A DNA stretch of 17,731 nucleotides, taken from JAXHUK01 sp034189725. GTDB taxonomy: Bacteria > Chloroflexota > Dehalococcoidia > SZUA-161. The stretch covers positions 1 to 17,731 of the forward strand of contig JAXHUK010000036.1 of NCBI GenBank assembly GCA_034189725.1, in the 5' to 3' direction. This document shows positions 6,524-14,454 of the stretch, piece by piece (the first letter of the stretch is position 1; the number at the start of each line of letters is the position of its first letter). Below the pieces are notes generated by a model. It was not told the origin of the DNA, made no database searches, and saw nothing but the letters and a program-made list of their open reading frames with translations. Both the position numbers and the translations under genes were made by a program.

Positions 6524-8014
6524 CTATACATCGCTGCTGGTGTCTTTGCGTCTATGCAGGGTGTAATAGCCGCCAAGGCTGGCCAGGCCCAGGGAGAAAA
6601 GCACAATAGTCATCGCCTCGGGGTAGATATGGAATCCCCACTCGTCGCAGGCCATGGCATCGAGGCCATCATCAACCTCCTGGTAAATACCATCGCCGTT
6701 ATCGACAACGATCTCCCAGTGGGTGCAAATAAGCGACGAATCGCCTGGTATCTGCAGTATGTGTAGCGGTGGAATAGAACCGTCTTCCGCAGTCGTAACC
6801 GTCGTTATATAGCCCCACTCGCCCAGATTGGAGAGAACATCTCCTTCACGTACGTGAGTGCACTCAGTATATGGCACCACCCATACGTCGTAGGACTCGT
6901 TTTGATTGTATCCTTCTCCATATATCCACAATTCCTCTCCAGGCAGGAACTCATCCTGAGGCATGAACCATGGTGGTGGCTCTCCAATACTCTCTGGAGT
7001 TGTGTCTCCCGCTGTTGGCAGCACTGTGCCTGACATGACAATGGGCGGCTGGACACCGGTCGTTCCGAAAACGATCGCTGTATCCCAGCCCATGAATACC
7101 CACTCAGCTATGGCAATCTGAAGGTTTGTGCCCATACCGGGTTTGACCACCTCGGCAGCAAGCCCGATGTTTATGGTCTCGCCCGGTTCCAGGGGGTCTT
7201 CCATCAGGTTGAGATACCACACTACCGCAGTGGTGCCATCAGGAAGACTGAGTACCAACAGCGGAGCAGGGTCTGCATCAACGAGTTCCATAGTATCCGG
7301 CAGGAGGTCCAGAGCAATCACTCCATAGAATGGCCCTTCCTCCTCATTACGAATACTGCAGCGGAATTCCACTACTTGACCAACCACGGCCTGTATGGTG
7401 TCCACCCATTGACCGGTATCTGGGTCCCAGACATCTTTGATCACAGCAATGCCAGCTGGTAAATCTACTCCCCTGCAGTTGTTTTCTTCATTCAGTTCCT
7501 CTACATCACCAAAGCAATCGGTGCAGACTACCATCAACTCTACGACCAGACTGAAATCCTCGGGTTGAGCTACGAGGTTTTCTCTGCCGTCGCCGCTTGA
7601 TTCTAGAAGCTTGTTTTGCAACAACCCCTCTATCCGTTCATCGTCACCTGCTCCCTCAGCCCCTATCAGGCCCCAGATAAGCTCCCACGGCGACGGCAGA
7701 CAGAACACACCGCTATACGTTTCTCCAGGTTCGAGTTCCTCCGTCACCTCTTCGTAATCGAGCGGTTCCAACGCATTGAGAAGTTCCCCGAGCAGACACA
7801 ATCCTGTGCAATGGCCTGCTTCAGCGCTGGCAGTTCCCTGGTTGAGTATCGTGTAATGAATAATCCAGCATTCCTCTACCTCGTTCCATTCTGTAGAAAC
7901 ATTCTCAATAACGAGGTCGGGCAACGCTGGCTGTTGGGCCACTGCTGGCGTAGCAGTGGCCGAGAATGCGATCACTATAGCCAGTACGACAGTAAGCGTT
8001 AGAATCCTGTTCAT
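6524..8014 (-). CDS. CARDB-domain secreted surface protein with PEP-CTERM-like (PEA) sorting tail
   Basis: A 496-aa protein from ATG 8014, preceded by AAGGGGGT. The frame extends upstream to 8110 but that part is not signal-like. A signal peptide spans residues 1-26 (AVA|QQ). A CARDB-type adhesion domain covers about 32-185 (PDLVIENVS at 33-41, EENN near 176-179). A DUF11-like domain covers about 188-293. A linker follows, then a C-terminal domain (about 354-460) shared with the gene at 4921. The last 36 residues, FHIYPEAMT to the basic cluster HRRK, match the partner at most positions. It lies 109 bp upstream of that gene on the same strand, so they may be co-transcribed. The predicted role is a cell-surface or matrix protein handled by the neighbouring exosortase (inference). 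Confidence 0.87.
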   Translation of the reverse strand: MNRILTLTVVLAIVIAFSATATPAVAQQPALPDLVIENVSTEWNEVEECWIIHYTILNQGTASAEAGHCTGLCLLGELLNALEPLDYEEVTEELEPGETYSGVFCLPSPWELIWGLIGAEGAGDDERIEGLLQNKLLESSGDGRENLVAQPEDFSLVVELMVVCTDCFGDVEELNEENNCRGVDLPAGIAVIKDVWDPDTGQWVDTIQAVVGQVVEFRCSIRNEEEGPFYGVIALDLLPDTMELVDADPAPLLVLSLPDGTTAVVWYLNLMEDPLEPGETINIGLAAEVVKPGMGTNLQIAIAEWVFMGWDTAIVFGTTGVQPPIVMSGTVLPTAGDTTPESIGEPPPWFMPQDEFLPGEELWIYGEGYNQNESYDVWVVPYTECTHVREGDVLSNLGEWGYITTVTTAEDGSIPPLHILQIPGDSSLICTHWEIVVDNGDGIYQEVDDGLDAMACDEWGFHIYPEAMTIVLFSLGLASLGGYYTLHRRKDTSSDV

Positions 8015-8225
8015 AGCTGACCCCCTTACCCCTAATTTAACATAAAAACCCACCCTCCCGTAGGCCCGGGAAAAGTGGGAATCGCAGTGTGTTCGAGAGT
8101 CCCTCGCCACATCATTTGACGACCTTAATATTATTATGTATTACTTACGTCGTAACTTCTGTACATACTCCAGATCTAGCAACCAGGTAATTTAATCCTG
8201 TGATCGTTCCTGTCAGCTCATTATG

Positions 8226-8253
8226 ACTATATATATAGCAGAAGGTCTTTCAA
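8226..8253 (-). promoter_or_regulatory. Candidate sigma70-type promoter P2 for the surface-protein genes
   Basis: On the minus strand TTGAAA (8253-8248) is followed after 16 bp by TATAGT (8231-8226). It has the same spacing and -10 hexamer as P1, 41 bp upstream. The transcript would start near 8219 and carry a leader of about 200 nt to ATG 8014. Confidence 0.35.
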
Positions 8254-8266
8254 GAATCACGGAAGC

Positions 8267-8294
8267 ACTATAGCACTATTACTGAAAATGTCAA
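8267..8294 (-). promoter_or_regulatory. Candidate sigma70-type promoter P1 for the surface-protein genes
   Basis: On the minus strand a perfect TTGACA (8294-8289) and TATAGT (8272-8267) are separated by 16 bp. It points toward the CARDB protein gene at 8014 and lies in the divergent interval shared with the kinase. The predicted 5' leader is about 245 nt. Confidence 0.5.
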
Positions 8295-8324
8295 GAGGTA
8301 GAAGTATGTTGAATTGAGGTTATG

Positions 8325-8353
8325 TTGACAACCTGTACGAAATGTGGTAGCAT
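8325..8353 (+). promoter_or_regulatory. Candidate promoter of the hybrid kinase operon
   Basis: TTGACA (8325-8330) is followed after 17 bp by TAGCAT (8348-8353), four of six matches to the -10 consensus. Initiation near 8360 would exclude a GTG start at 8344 and fits the kinase start chosen at 8482. The rest of 8015-8481 holds only this promoter, the two minus-strand promoters and the untranslated leaders. Confidence 0.45.
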
Positions 8354-8481
8354 TTTCGATACCTCGTTTGAGACAGCAACCCCAAGCTCACATTATACTA
8401 ACCATCTGTATCGGACACGTGAATCTAGTGGATAGCGGACTTAAAAAAAAAGTACGAGAACAGTTCGATGGTGGTGAAGTC

Positions 8482-11400
8482 ATGAAAAGTGAAGACGATG
8501 GTCCACCAAAAGATCATGAATCATGGAAGCAGCTAATCCTCGATAGTATCTCGGAATTGGTGATTTACCAGGACAGGCATCATCGGATACTATGGGCGAA
8601 CAGAGCCACATGTGAATCAGCAGGTTTACCGCTGGAACAAATCACAGGCCGCTATTGCTACGAGGTACGTCATCAACAGAACGAGCCCTGTGCGGTTTGC
8701 CCCAATGAGAAAATTTTCGAAACCAGTAAACCTGAACAAGGTGAGATACATACTGCTGACGGAAAATTGCTCAGAGTCCGTGGTTACCCCGTTCGGGATG
8801 AACATGGCATCATCATTGGTACCGTTGAGGTTTCAATGGACATTACTGAGCAGAAAGAGCTGGAAGAGGCACTGCACAAGATCGAGGAATTCGGTTTAAA
8901 TCTACTGACGAATCTCCCAAATCCTGTAGTGGCCATCAATCCCGATCGCTCAGTACGATACGTGAATCCTGCATTAGAGAAATTGATTGGCTTCCCCGCT
9001 GCTGAAATTGTCGGTACCAAGCCCCCCTTCCCCTGGTGGCCAGAAAGAAGCGTGGCACACTACAACGATCTTTTCGAGAATGCTGTCCATACAGGTGCGG
9101 AAAAGAGCGAGCAGCTTTTCAAGAACAAGAACGGGAATCCGTTCTGGGTGGAGATAACATCGTTTCCGGTAATTGTCAATGGTGAACCAGGTTATTATCT
9201 CTCGAGCTGGACCGATATTACGGAGCGCAAGTGGGCAGAGCAGGCGCTGAGAGAAAGTGAACATAAATACCGCGAACTCGTCGAGCGAGCGAGCGATGGT
9301 ATTACCATACTTCAGGACCAAATTGTCAAATACGCCAACACACGTTCGCTGGAAATACTCGGTTATCCCCCAGAAGAGATCATAGGTCATCCAATTTCCG
9401 ATTATATATATCCTGACGAACTTGCGAACGTCCTTGATCGCTATACTCGGCGGATGGCTGGGGAATCTATCATACCGATATATGAAACGGCATTCTTACA
9501 TAAAGATGGGAGGAGAATAGACGTCGAATTGAATGCCGGACTCATTATGTATGAAGGATTTCCTGCCGACATGGTCATTGTCCGAGATATCACCGAGCGA
9601 AAACAGGCGGAGCAAGCACTGAGGGAAAGTGAACATAAATACCGCGAACTCGTCGAGCTATCGAATGATATTGTCGCTGTTGCCCAGGATGGGATCATTA
9701 AGTTCATCAACACACGTTCATCAGACATGCTGGGGTATGCTCCAGAGGAGATCATCGGTAATTCAATGTATGACTACATTCATCCTGATGCACTTGCTGA
9801 TCTTAAAAAGCTCTACGCGCAGCACAAGTCTGGTGAGTATTTCACTCCGTTGTATGAGACAGCGATCGTTCATGCGGACGGCAGGAGGTTGGATGTCGAG
9901 CTGAGTGTAGGATTAATCACGTACGAGGGATATGCTGCTGAACAGGTAACAATACGTGATATTACCAAGCGTAAGCAGGCAGAGAAGGCTCTTCAGGAAA
10001 GCGTGGAGTTCAGGGACAGCCTCCTGGCAAACTCTCCTAATCCCATATTGGTTATTGATCCTGAGAGAGCGATCAAGTATGTGAACCCTGCGATGGAAGA
10101 GTTGAGCGGTTACTCGTCCACCGAGATTGTCGGCAGCACTCCTCCTTATCCCTGGTGGCCGGTAGAGGGTATTCCGATGTTTCACCTGTTTCTTGAAGAC
10201 GCCATGCATTATGGAGCAAAACAGCGTGAGTTCCTTTTTAAAAATAAACGGGGAGAGCCATTCTGGGTCGAGATAACCTCAGCTCCCATTGAAAAGAACG
10301 GGGAGTTTGTCTATTTCCTTGCAAACTGGGTCGACATTACGCAGCGCAAGCAGGCGGAGCTCGCTCTCCAGCAGAGCGAGCAGAAATACCGATTTTTCTT
10401 TGACACCACACTGACCGGAACGTATGTCACTGGTTTCGGAGGAGAGATTTTGGCCGCCAATGAGGCGGGAGCAAGGTTGCTGGGATATAATAATTCCGAA
10501 GAACTGATTGGCAGGAATATACTTGACTTCTACAAGCATCAAGATGTGAGGGACACGGTTGTTCTCCCAAGAATCAGCGGTGGCAGCGCTCAGAACTTTG
10601 AATTGGAGCTAGTACGAGCCGATGGCACAGATTTCATTGCTTTGGTATCGATGATCATCGTGGAACTTCAGGGGAAGCGTGCTATTCTCTCCTCGGGCAT
10701 GGACATCACCGAGCGCAAGCAACTCGAAGAAAGCATACGACACTTGAACAGCGTGTTACGCGCTATCCGCGATGTCAACCAGGTTATTGTCAGAGAGATG
10801 GAGCGTGATAATCTGATCCAGACCGTTTGCCAGAGACTAATCGGGTCTCGTGGTTATTATAGTGCCTGGGTTATTCTGCTGGATGAGGCTGGTGGGATTA
10901 CAACCACCGCGGAATGTTGTATAGACGATCAGTACATAGCAATGGCCGAGCAGTTCAGGTATAGTGAGTTGCCCAATTGCTTCCGGATAGCGCTGGAACA
11001 ATCAAATGTTGTAGTAATCGCAGATCCGCAGTCGACCTGCACTGACTGCTCTATGCTATATACAAACAAAGATAACAGAGGAAGAATGACCGTCTGCATG
11101 GGATACGGCGGTAAAATCTACGGGTTATTATCTGTTTCTATTCCCTCGCATATCATTCCTGATGACGAAGAGTCGTCTTTGCTCAAGGAGGTTGCTACAG
11201 ATATCGCGTTTGCACTGCACAAGATGGAGTTAGAAGAAGCGCACAGCCAAGCGCAGGAAACCATAGCAGAATCTGAAGCGAAATACAGAACGATAATTAA
11301 TTGTGCCAATGATGCAATTATCATTGCGAAAGGCCTGAATTTCGTATTTGCCAACAGTAGAGTTGATATACTGGGCTACACGCCGGAAGAATTCCTTAAA

Positions 11401-12765
11401 TTCAGTTTTGAGGATGTTATGGCGCCGCAGAATGCCCAGATCACGACGGAGAGGCATCTTCGCCGTATACGTGGCGAGAGGGTTGAGCCAACATATGAGG
11501 TGGATATGATACATAGAGATGGCCATCATGTGCCGATAGAGATGAGCAATACCGTCATTGACTACGAGGGAGAGCTGGCGGTGTTGATCATTGGCCGCGA
11601 TATCACCGAGCGCAGGCGAACGGAAGAGGAGAGAAAACGAATAGAACTACAAGCTCAGGTCACCGGGAGGCTCGCCTCTGTTGGTGAAATGGCGTCAGGC
11701 ATTGCACATGAGATAAATAATCCCCTCACCAGCGTTATTGGTTTCGCTCAGTTGCTGTTGCAGCAGGAAGTCCCTGAGGCTATTAAAGCGGATTTGATAA
11801 CAATCAATGAAGGCGCGCAGCAGGTGTCCAATATCGTGAGAAGGTTGCTCACGTTTTCCCGTCAAAATAAACCGGAGCGAGCTTATATCGATATAAACGA
11901 TGTTCTGGCTACCACGCTGGCATTCCGATCATACAATATGAAGACTGCCAATATTAATCTCGTCACTGACCTCGCTTCCGATTTACCCTTCACGCTGGCA
12001 GATGCCGGCCAACTCCAGCAGGCATTCCTCAACATCATCATCAATGCCGAGACGGAGATGAAATCAATGCATGGGAGAGGCAATCTCTGGATTAAAACGG
12101 AGAGGATAGATGACTATATCCGGGTATCATTCGCCGATGATGGCCCGGGCATAGCCGAGAATAACCTGGAAAGGATATTCGAGCCATTCTTTAGCACCAG
12201 AGCCATTGGTGAGGGCACCGGGTTGGGCCTCAGTATCTGTCATGGTATCGTCGCTGAGCACAATGGCAAGATATATGCAGAGAGCCAGCTAGGCAAAGGT
12301 ACTACGTTTGTGGTAGAATTACCTCTGGTTACCGAGATTATGTCGACAAGGGGAGCGACGCAGGCTATCGATGAAGCCGGGATGGTAACCAAAGCACAGA
12401 TACTGGTTGTTGACGACGAGCCAACAATACTGCAGTTCCTGGATCGGGTGCTTAGCGATGAGGGTTATCTGGTAGAAACCATAGATAGTTCAGTTATTGC
12501 CCTTGAGAGGTTGGAAAGCGAGACATACGACCTGATTCTACTGGACATAAAAATGCCGTTCATCAGTGGCATCGAGCTGTATGAGCGTCTTCAGATTACG
12601 TCTCCGCTCACAGTTCCAAAGGTGGTATTCATTACAGGCGATGTTATCGGAGTACATACCAGTATTTTTCTATCAAAGACTAAAGCTGACTATTTTACTA
12701 AACCGTTTGACACGGAAAAGCTGAAGCAGGATATACGGAATATTTTGAACCGGCAGGATAGGTAG
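8482..12765 (+). CDS. Multi-PAS/GAF hybrid sensor histidine kinase with C-terminal receiver
   Basis: A 1427-aa protein from ATG 8482, preceded by GGTGG. It shows no membrane helix, so it is probably a cytoplasmic sensor. Approximate domains: PAS1 15-125 (with a CAVCP cysteine pair), PAS2 137-250, PAS3 256-375, PAS4 381-500, PAS5 505-620, PAS6 630-745, GAF 755-912 (with a CTDC pair), PAS7 929-1045. HisKA follows from about 1062 with phospho-acceptor His1076 in IAHEINNPL. The HATPase domain has NIIINA (N box), DDGPGIA (G1) and GTGLGLSIC (G2). A receiver begins near 1308 with VDDEP and phospho-acceptor Asp1355 in LLDIKMP. PAS units end in the usual DIT(E/K/Q)RK linker. Ligands are unknown; the Cys pairs might respond to redox or metal. 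It is followed 14 bp later by a REC-HD-GYP regulator, its obvious partner. Confidence 0.93.
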   Translation: MKSEDDGPPKDHESWKQLILDSISELVIYQDRHHRILWANRATCESAGLPLEQITGRYCYEVRHQQNEPCAVCPNEKIFETSKPEQGEIHTADGKLLRVRGYPVRDEHGIIIGTVEVSMDITEQKELEEALHKIEEFGLNLLTNLPNPVVAINPDRSVRYVNPALEKLIGFPAAEIVGTKPPFPWWPERSVAHYNDLFENAVHTGAEKSEQLFKNKNGNPFWVEITSFPVIVNGEPGYYLSSWTDITERKWAEQALRESEHKYRELVERASDGITILQDQIVKYANTRSLEILGYPPEEIIGHPISDYIYPDELANVLDRYTRRMAGESIIPIYETAFLHKDGRRIDVELNAGLIMYEGFPADMVIVRDITERKQAEQALRESEHKYRELVELSNDIVAVAQDGIIKFINTRSSDMLGYAPEEIIGNSMYDYIHPDALADLKKLYAQHKSGEYFTPLYETAIVHADGRRLDVELSVGLITYEGYAAEQVTIRDITKRKQAEKALQESVEFRDSLLANSPNPILVIDPERAIKYVNPAMEELSGYSSTEIVGSTPPYPWWPVEGIPMFHLFLEDAMHYGAKQREFLFKNKRGEPFWVEITSAPIEKNGEFVYFLANWVDITQRKQAELALQQSEQKYRFFFDTTLTGTYVTGFGGEILAANEAGARLLGYNNSEELIGRNILDFYKHQDVRDTVVLPRISGGSAQNFELELVRADGTDFIALVSMIIVELQGKRAILSSGMDITERKQLEESIRHLNSVLRAIRDVNQVIVREMERDNLIQTVCQRLIGSRGYYSAWVILLDEAGGITTTAECCIDDQYIAMAEQFRYSELPNCFRIALEQSNVVVIADPQSTCTDCSMLYTNKDNRGRMTVCMGYGGKIYGLLSVSIPSHIIPDDEESSLLKEVATDIAFALHKMELEEAHSQAQETIAESEAKYRTIINCANDAIIIAKGLNFVFANSRVDILGYTPEEFLKFSFEDVMAPQNAQITTERHLRRIRGERVEPTYEVDMIHRDGHHVPIEMSNTVIDYEGELAVLIIGRDITERRRTEEERKRIELQAQVTGRLASVGEMASGIAHEINNPLTSVIGFAQLLLQQEVPEAIKADLITINEGAQQVSNIVRRLLTFSRQNKPERAYIDINDVLATTLAFRSYNMKTANINLVTDLASDLPFTLADAGQLQQAFLNIIINAETEMKSMHGRGNLWIKTERIDDYIRVSFADDGPGIAENNLERIFEPFFSTRAIGEGTGLGLSICHGIVAEHNGKIYAESQLGKGTTFVVELPLVTEIMSTRGATQAIDEAGMVTKAQILVVDDEPTILQFLDRVLSDEGYLVETIDSSVIALERLESETYDLILLDIKMPFISGIELYERLQITSPLTVPKVVFITGDVIGVHTSIFLSKTKADYFTKPFDTEKLKQDIRNILNRQDR

Positions 12766-12779
12766 GAGCTACATGAGAA

Positions 12780-13796
12780 ATGGCTGAGAAGAGGGATGAG
12801 ATACTTGTCGTTGACGATGAACGTAGCATCAGAAAGGTTCTCCAGGCAACGCTCTCCCGGGAGGGTTATCCATGCCATGAAGCGAGCAACAGCGACCAGG
12901 CGCTGGAGAAGCTTGGAAATAACTCAATAGCCCTGGCAATTCTGGATATCAAGATGCCTGGTGAATCTGGGGCGGCGCTTCTACCCCACATAAAATCTCG
13001 GTTTCCTGATACGGCAGTCATTATGGCCACCGCTGTTGCTGATACTCGCCTTGCTATCTACTGTATGAGGCAAGGGGCGTTCGACTTCATAACGAAACCT
13101 CTCGATCTGGACGAGCTAATCCTGGTTGTTGAGCGAGCCCTGGAGAAAAGAGCGCTTGATATAGAGGTTAGATACTATCGGCAACATCTGGAGCAGAAGG
13201 TTCAGGAGCAGGCTACAAAGATACGCGATTCCTTTCTAGATGCCATAACCGCTTTAGCACATGCTCTGGATGCCAAGGATGCCTACACCAGCGGCCATTC
13301 TCAGAGGGTTGCTGAAATGGCTGTAGCTATAGCTGAAGAGTTGGGTCTGGCGCAGGACATGATCGAACGGATAGGACTCGCGGGCCAGGTGCACGATATC
13401 GGCAAGATAGGAATGCGAGAGTCTATACTTAATACAGCGGACGGGCTCACTGAAGATGCGTACAGTCATGTCAAGTTGCACCCTGAAATCGGGGGCCATA
13501 TTCTAAATCCGCTGATGAAGGATAGTGAGGTTCTGAAAATCGTTCGACATCATCACGAGCACTATAATGGAAGTGGGTACCCCGACGGTCTTCGTGCCAA
13601 CCGAATACCACTGGGCGCCAGGATTCTGGCGCTGGCCGATGCCTATGATGCTATGATCTCCGATCGCCCATACCGCACGGCGGTTAGCCCCGAGGAAGCC
13701 TGTGCCGAGATAGTGCGCTGTAAGGGCACACAGTTCTGCCCCAAGGTAGTCGATGCCTTCCTCAGGATGAGAGAACGCAGCGCCTCTGCGGCTTGA
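12780..13796 (+). CDS. Two-component response regulator with HD-GYP phosphodiesterase domain
   Basis: A 338-aa protein. The receiver (about residues 6-122) has the acidic pair Asp12/Asp13, phospho-acceptor Asp56 in LDIKMPG, Thr84 and Lys106 in the KP motif. A helical linker (about 125-150) leads to an HD-GYP domain (about 150-335) with HDIGKIG (His205, Asp206) and HHEHYNGSGYP (about 258-268). Both signatures are intact, so hydrolysis of cyclic di-GMP is expected. ATG 12780 is used because the nearer ATG at 12773 hits a stop after four codons; AGGAG lies 11 bases upstream and overlaps the kinase stop. Phosphorelay from the upstream hybrid kinase is inferred from adjacency. The reading frame stays open for 188 more sense codons after its TGA, into the next small gene. 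Confidence 0.95.
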   Translation: MAEKRDEILVVDDERSIRKVLQATLSREGYPCHEASNSDQALEKLGNNSIALAILDIKMPGESGAALLPHIKSRFPDTAVIMATAVADTRLAIYCMRQGAFDFITKPLDLDELILVVERALEKRALDIEVRYYRQHLEQKVQEQATKIRDSFLDAITALAHALDAKDAYTSGHSQRVAEMAVAIAEELGLAQDMIERIGLAGQVHDIGKIGMRESILNTADGLTEDAYSHVKLHPEIGGHILNPLMKDSEVLKIVRHHHEHYNGSGYPDGLRANRIPLGARILALADAYDAMISDRPYRTAVSPEEACAEIVRCKGTQFCPKVVDAFLRMRERSASAA

Positions 13797-13894
13797 TGCA
13801 CGAATACCTCAGCCACACAATCTGCAGATAGAATCCCCTGGTGTTATGTCTTCCTGCCCCCGATTTATCGAAAAAAGCTCTGGCTAGTTATCAG

Positions 13895-13925
13895 TTCGCA
13901 GGGTGGGTTAAACCCACCCTGCGAA
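13895..13925. terminator. Perfect 15-bp palindrome downstream of the HD-GYP gene
   Basis: Arms 13895-13909 and 13911-13925 (TTCGCAGGGTGGGTT and its complement) flank a single central base. It lies 99 bp after the regulator stop and would form a very stable hairpin in RNA. No T-run follows, so termination is a guess; it could instead be a dispersed palindromic repeat. Confidence 0.45.
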
Positions 13926-13973
13926 ATCGATTCCCACCTTCAGCAAGACGGGTTAACCGGTAAAGGGGAAGTT

Positions 13974-14135
13974 CTGCGTATCAATAGAAATGGCTCCCCA
14001 AACTTATCAATACACAGAACTTTTAGAGCTGTCTTTGATCTGCCTTATTCTAAAAGGCACCGGCCGCTCACTAAAACAGGCAAACACCGATACAGGAATC
14101 CCATCATACTTGCCCAGGAGTGGCAAGAAGAAGCC
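13974..14135 (+). other. In-frame N-terminal coding extension lacking a standard start codon
   Basis: The frame of the HTH gene at 14136 is open upstream and reads HRTFRAVFDLPYSKRHR from 14013, then RYRNPIILAQEWQEEA running directly into the HTH gene's methionine. It looks like genuine protein. No in-frame ATG, GTG or TTG exists between the HD-GYP stop and 14136. The nearest ATG (13990, after which the frame reads MAPQ) is in another frame, so a one-base deletion near 13999-14005 would explain it. Alternatively CTG 13974, four bases after AGGGGA, is the start. Confidence 0.45.
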
Positions 14136-14363
14136 ATGGTTAAAGGAAAGTATGCCTCTAAGGCTGACTTGGCCCATCAGATCGGTATCTCACAAGCACG
14201 AGTAACGCAAGTCCTGAACCTATCGAAGCTGTCATCAGAAGTAATTGACTCAGTTGCTTCTCTCGGCGACCCTCTTCCATACCCACATGTAACCGAGCGC
14301 AGCCTTCGTTATCTTATAGAACTGTCACCGTCTGAACAACGTCAATGGCTTCATACATTGTGA
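14136..14363 (+). CDS. Small ParB/KorB-type helix-turn-helix protein, possibly 5'-truncated or frameshifted
   Basis: From ATG 14136 the product is 75 aa. It contains SKADLAHQIGISQARVTQVLNL (residues 8-29), a classic HTH in which ARVTQVLNL is the recognition helix, followed by SSEVIDSVASLGDPLPYPHVTERSL. This matches a family of small ParB-like HTH proteins that I recall near site-specific recombinases. Such homologues are longer, and the extra N-terminal segment is present in the same frame upstream (see 13974-14135). The true gene is therefore longer with an odd start, or it is a recent pseudogene. No recombinase is visible nearby. It converges on cas6, with 91 bp between stops in which I see nothing notable. 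DNA binding is likely; the target is unknown. Confidence 0.6.
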   Translation: MVKGKYASKADLAHQIGISQARVTQVLNLSKLSSEVIDSVASLGDPLPYPHVTERSLRYLIELSPSEQRQWLHTL

Positions 14364-14454
14364 ATGTGACGGGAATATTGAACTCTGAACCACATAGGGG
14401 GCATCAGGTATCTCACCGCGTACTATCCCCTCTAAGCCCCATTATGTAAGCACA

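Noticed and set aside
8344..8481. GTG 8344 as the start of the histidine kinase
   Set aside because: It lies within the predicted promoter, adds 46 residues with no domain character and has no ribosome site; ATG 8482 is better supported.
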